A stretch of 64,000 bases of DNA from the NCBI GenBank assembly GCA_965198895.1, contig OZ240676.1:3658001-3722000 (forward strand). The letters are read 5' to 3'. Below, piece by piece: positions 53,984-64,000 of the stretch. The first letter of the stretch is position 1; each line of letters opens with the position of its first letter. The stretch comes from LMUY01 sp965198895 (GTDB lineage Bacteria; Pseudomonadota; Alphaproteobacteria; Acetobacterales; Acetobacteraceae). The translations under genes and the position numbers were made by a program. Under the pieces are notes generated by a model. That model had not been told where the DNA came from. It searched no databases and saw only the letters and a program-made list of their open reading frames with translations.

Positions 53984-54526
53984 TTGGACCGTACGGAGAA
54001 GCGGGAGTTCGTCTCCTCCCTCGCCGAAGTGTTCGCAGCGACGTCCATGGTGGTGGTCACCCAGAATCAGGGTCTGACCGTCGCCGAGGTGACGAAGCTG
54101 CGCACGCAGATGCGAGCGGCAGGGGCGACCTTCAGAGTCGCGAAGAACCGGCTGGCCACCCTCGCCTTGGACGGGACTCGATTCGACGGCATCAAGCCCA
54201 TGCTGAAGGGACCGACCGCGCTCGCGTGGTCGCACGACCCGGTGGCAGTGGCCAAGGTGGCTGTCGAGTTCGCCAGGACTAACGAGAAGCTCGTTCTGAT
54301 CGGTGGTGCGCTTGGCACCCAGACGCTCAATGCGGATGGGATCAAGGCACTCGCCGAACTACCGAGCCTGGATGCGTTGCGCGGGAAGATCCTGGGGCTG
54401 CTTGCCGCCCCGGCGACTCGGATCGCAGGCGTGTTGCAGGCGCCCGGTGGGCAGCTCGCTCGGGTTCTGGGGGCCTATGCCAGCAAGGACGGCGACGCGA
54501 CGCCGACCGAGGCGGAGGCGGCCTAG
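53984..54526 (+). CDS. rplJ: Ribosomal protein L10
   Basis: A 180-residue L10, the stalk base that carries the L7/L12 dimers. The start is again TTG (53984), behind CGGAGAG, giving the canonical MDRTEKREFVSSLAEVF. The family features GLTVAEVTKLRTQMRAAGA, KNRLATLAL and GPTALAWSHDPVAVAK are intact, with a hydrophobic C-terminal helix for L12 binding. The longer frame with ATG 53867 runs through the leader and is unlikely. rplL follows after 97 bases. Confidence 0.95.
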   Translation: MDRTEKREFVSSLAEVFAATSMVVVTQNQGLTVAEVTKLRTQMRAAGATFRVAKNRLATLALDGTRFDGIKPMLKGPTALAWSHDPVAVAKVAVEFARTNEKLVLIGGALGTQTLNADGIKALAELPSLDALRGKILGLLAAPATRIAGVLQAPGGQLARVLGAYASKDGDATPTEAEAA

Positions 54527-54623
54527 CCGCAATTTGATCTATCCACACCGCAACCCGGCCCGCATGTTGCAGGGCTCGGGCTTGCACGGAACCGACCAGA
54601 CTATCATCTAGGGACTCTGCAGA

Positions 54624-55004
54624 ATGGCCGACCTGACCAAGATTGTTGACGAGCTTTCCAGCCTGACCGTTCTCGAAGCGGCCGAGCTGAGCAAGATGCT
54701 CGAGGAGAAGTGGGGCGTTTCCGCCGCCGCGCCGGTGGCTGTTGCCGCCGCCGGTGGTGGGGCCGCCGCCCCGGCCGCCCCGGTCGAGGAGCAGACGGAA
54801 TTCACCGTCATCCTCGCCAAGGCGGGCGACAAGAAGATCAACGTGATTAAGGAAGTGCGCACGATCACGGCGCTCGGCCTGAAGGAAGCCAAGGACCTCG
54901 TCGAAGGCGCTCCGAAGACCGTCAAGGAAGGCGTGTCCAAGGACGAGGCCGCCAAGCTGAAGAAGCAGCTCGAGGATCAGGGTGCGTCCGTCGAGATCAA
55001 GTAG
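54624..55004 (+). CDS. rplL: Ribosomal protein L7/L12
   Basis: A 126-residue L12. N-terminal dimerisation helices (LTKIVDELSSLTVLEAAELS), an Ala/Gly/Pro hinge (about 36-56) and the C-terminal factor-binding domain (EFTVILAKAGDKKINVIKEV and LGLKEAKDLVEGAPK) are all present. It is normal length. The 147-base gap to rpoB contains two strong hairpins that probably act as an attenuator or RNA-processing site. Confidence 0.98.
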   Translation: MADLTKIVDELSSLTVLEAAELSKMLEEKWGVSAAAPVAVAAAGGGAAAPAAPVEEQTEFTVILAKAGDKKINVIKEVRTITALGLKEAKDLVEGAPKTVKEGVSKDEAAKLKKQLEDQGASVEIK

Positions 55005-55014
55005 TCTGGCATAT

Positions 55015-55077
55015 CCCTCGCGGGATAACGCGAGGGTCTGATCTGGATGGGGCGGGAACCGGGTGCCGGGTCCCGCC
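55015..55077 (+). promoter_or_regulatory. Two hairpins between rplL and rpoB
   Basis: Hairpin one is CCCTCGCG / CGCGAGGG (55015-55036, six-base loop); hairpin two is GGCGGGA / TCCCGCC (55051-55077) and is followed by a pyrimidine-rich stretch. Their position matches the rplL-rpoB attenuator/processing region of other bacteria, where it lowers transcription of rpoBC relative to the ribosomal genes. Confidence 0.5.
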
Positions 55078-55151
55078 CGTCCTCCGTTTTCGGCCACGGT
55101 TCGGCCGGTTGAACTCCCGGGGGCTTCCCGGTCTGATACGCAAGGAATGGC

Positions 55152-59321
<4,170 letters not shown>

Positions 59322-59324
59322 GGC

Positions 59325-59431
59325 GAGGGGCTCTGCCCCTCGACCCCGCCAGAGAACAGTCGTCCTCTGGACACCTCAATTAGGATTGCAAAGGGCGACT
59401 GCCCTTTGCCGGGTCCAGGGCAGCGCCCTGG
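59325..59431. repeat. Four-hairpin array between rpoB and rpoC
   Basis: The 129-base spacer holds four consecutive inverted repeats: GAGGGGC/GCCCCTC (59325-59341), CCAGAG/CTCTGG (59349-59370), CAAAGGGC/GCCCTTTG (59389-59408) and CCAGGGC/GCCCTGG (59415-59431), the last ending about ten bases before the rpoC ribosome-binding site. The spacer sequence resembles the palindromic intergenic elements seen in Acetobacteraceae. It is unusual for rpoB and rpoC, which are normally only tens of bases apart with no structured insert. Confidence 0.7.
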
Positions 59432-59450
59432 CCTTTCTTAGGAGTTTCGC

Positions 59451-63614
<4,164 letters not shown>

Positions 63615-63634
63615 AGCCGCTGGTTTCGACGTTT

Positions 63635-63675
63635 ACCGGCCCGCTCAGCCCAGCTGTGCGGGCCGGTTTCGTTTC
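63635..63675 (+). terminator. Rho-independent terminator after rpoC
   Basis: A ten-base stem ACCGGCCCGC / GCGGGCCGGT is followed by TTCGTTTC. The stem is GC-rich with a T-rich tail, 20 bases after the rpoC stop, closing the ribosomal/RNA polymerase operon. Confidence 0.75.
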
Positions 63676-63770
63676 GGACGCCTTGAACCACCGACCAGCG
63701 TCGCAACTTGTGCAGTTGCAACCAACGGCCTTGCGGGTTGTTGGGTGCGCATCTCTGCAAGGGACCAACC

Positions 63771-64000
63771 ATGCCGTCTTTGTTCGATCCCATCCGCCTC
63801 GGCGCCATCCACGCGCCGAACCGCATCATCATGGCGCCGCTCACCCGCGGCCGTGCCACACGCGAGCACGTGCCGACGCCGATGATGCTGGACTATTACG
63901 TGCAGCGCGCCAGTGCCGGGCTGATTCTCACCGAGGCCACCGGCATCAGCCAGCAGGGCCTCGGCTGGCCCTATGCGCCGGGCATCTGGAGCGCCGAGCA
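63771..64000 (+). CDS. Old Yellow Enzyme family alkene reductase (partial, N-terminal 76 residues)
   Basis: The start of an NADH:flavin oxidoreductase of the Old Yellow Enzyme family (NemA-like), cut by the right edge. It begins MPSLFDPIRLGAIHAPNR, with the FMN-contacting NRIIMAPLTRGRA stretch and LDYYVQRASAGLILTEATG, which are typical of N-ethylmaleimide or 2-cyclohexenone reductases. ATG 63771 is chosen; the region between the terminator and this ATG should contain its promoter. Enzymes of this group reduce activated alkenes with NAD(P)H. Substrate cannot be told. Confidence 0.9.
   Translation, partial: MPSLFDPIRLGAIHAPNRIIMAPLTRGRATREHVPTPMMLDYYVQRASAGLILTEATGISQQGLGWPYAPGIWSAE

Overview
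This is a 64 kb GC-rich chromosomal segment of an alphaproteobacterium, most likely a member of the Acetobacteraceae (Rhodospirillales/Acetobacterales). The evidence is a GcrA cell-cycle regulator with GANTC sites in front of it, an alphaproteobacterial ctaC-ctaD-ctaB-coxF-ctaG-ctaE-SURF1 oxidase operon, a PHB_acc_N regulator, a Hint_2/glycine-rich surface-type protein, and palindromic intergenic repeats. The family-level assignment is inference. I saw no tRNA or rRNA gene, CRISPR array, transposase or prophage gene.

Layout. 1-3978: right edge of an aryl-polyene-like lipid cluster (AMP ligase, ACP, COG4648-type membrane protein, polysaccharide deacetylase, glycosyltransferase, PlsC acyltransferase). 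4083-5003: His-rich PadR regulator with a DUF2218 partner behind a perfect palindrome. 5067-7674: formamidase-like amidase, gcrA, cold-shock protein, methyltransferase. 7760-13917: cytochrome aa3 oxidase subunits and assembly factors, translationally coupled, with a frameshifted DUF983 gene. 13914-17218: M32 carboxypeptidase, mini PHB_acc_N protein, and an SDR/FAH pair for 2-keto-3-deoxy sugar acids. 17369-20081: cardiolipin synthase, EEP hydrolase, His/Pro-rich secreted peptide, GNAT enzyme. 20084-22359: UxaA-type dehydratase plus HpcH/HpaI aldolase. 22566-26763: a 1,093-residue glycine-rich/Hint/repeat/glycosyltransferase fusion beside a sulfotransferase. 26977-33250: unknown protein, D-lactate dehydrogenase-type enzyme, hexapeptide transferase, EAL protein, MarC, orphan TRAP binding protein. 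33369-36983: ferredoxin-NADP reductase and glgC-glgA. 37183-41202: GCG_CRPN peptide, murQ-nagA, lipid kinase, phosphoesterase. 41337-45309: thrC, M16 peptidase, pmbA. 45459-52277: Liv-type binding protein, IlvD/Edd dehydratase, Uma2 nuclease, an amber-broken exported protein, 2-hydroxyacid dehydrogenase, ThDP enzyme. 52576-63614: rplK-rplA-rplJ-rplL-rpoB-rpoC with structured leaders, then a terminator and the start of an Old Yellow Enzyme gene.

How the genes work together. Many neighbours overlap by ATGA, GTGA, TTGA or TGATG, so translational coupling is common. Metabolic themes are terminal respiration, sugar-acid catabolism (three separate modules), peptidoglycan recycling (murQ-nagA), glycogen synthesis (glgC-glgA, no glgB here) and envelope glycolipid or glycan work. 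The strongest candidate for something undescribed is the self-processing-type Gly-rich/Hint protein fused to a glycosyltransferase. Secondary points are the two broken genes (DUF983 frameshift, amber codon), the four-hairpin spacer between rpoB and rpoC, and the absence of secE-nusG upstream of rplK.
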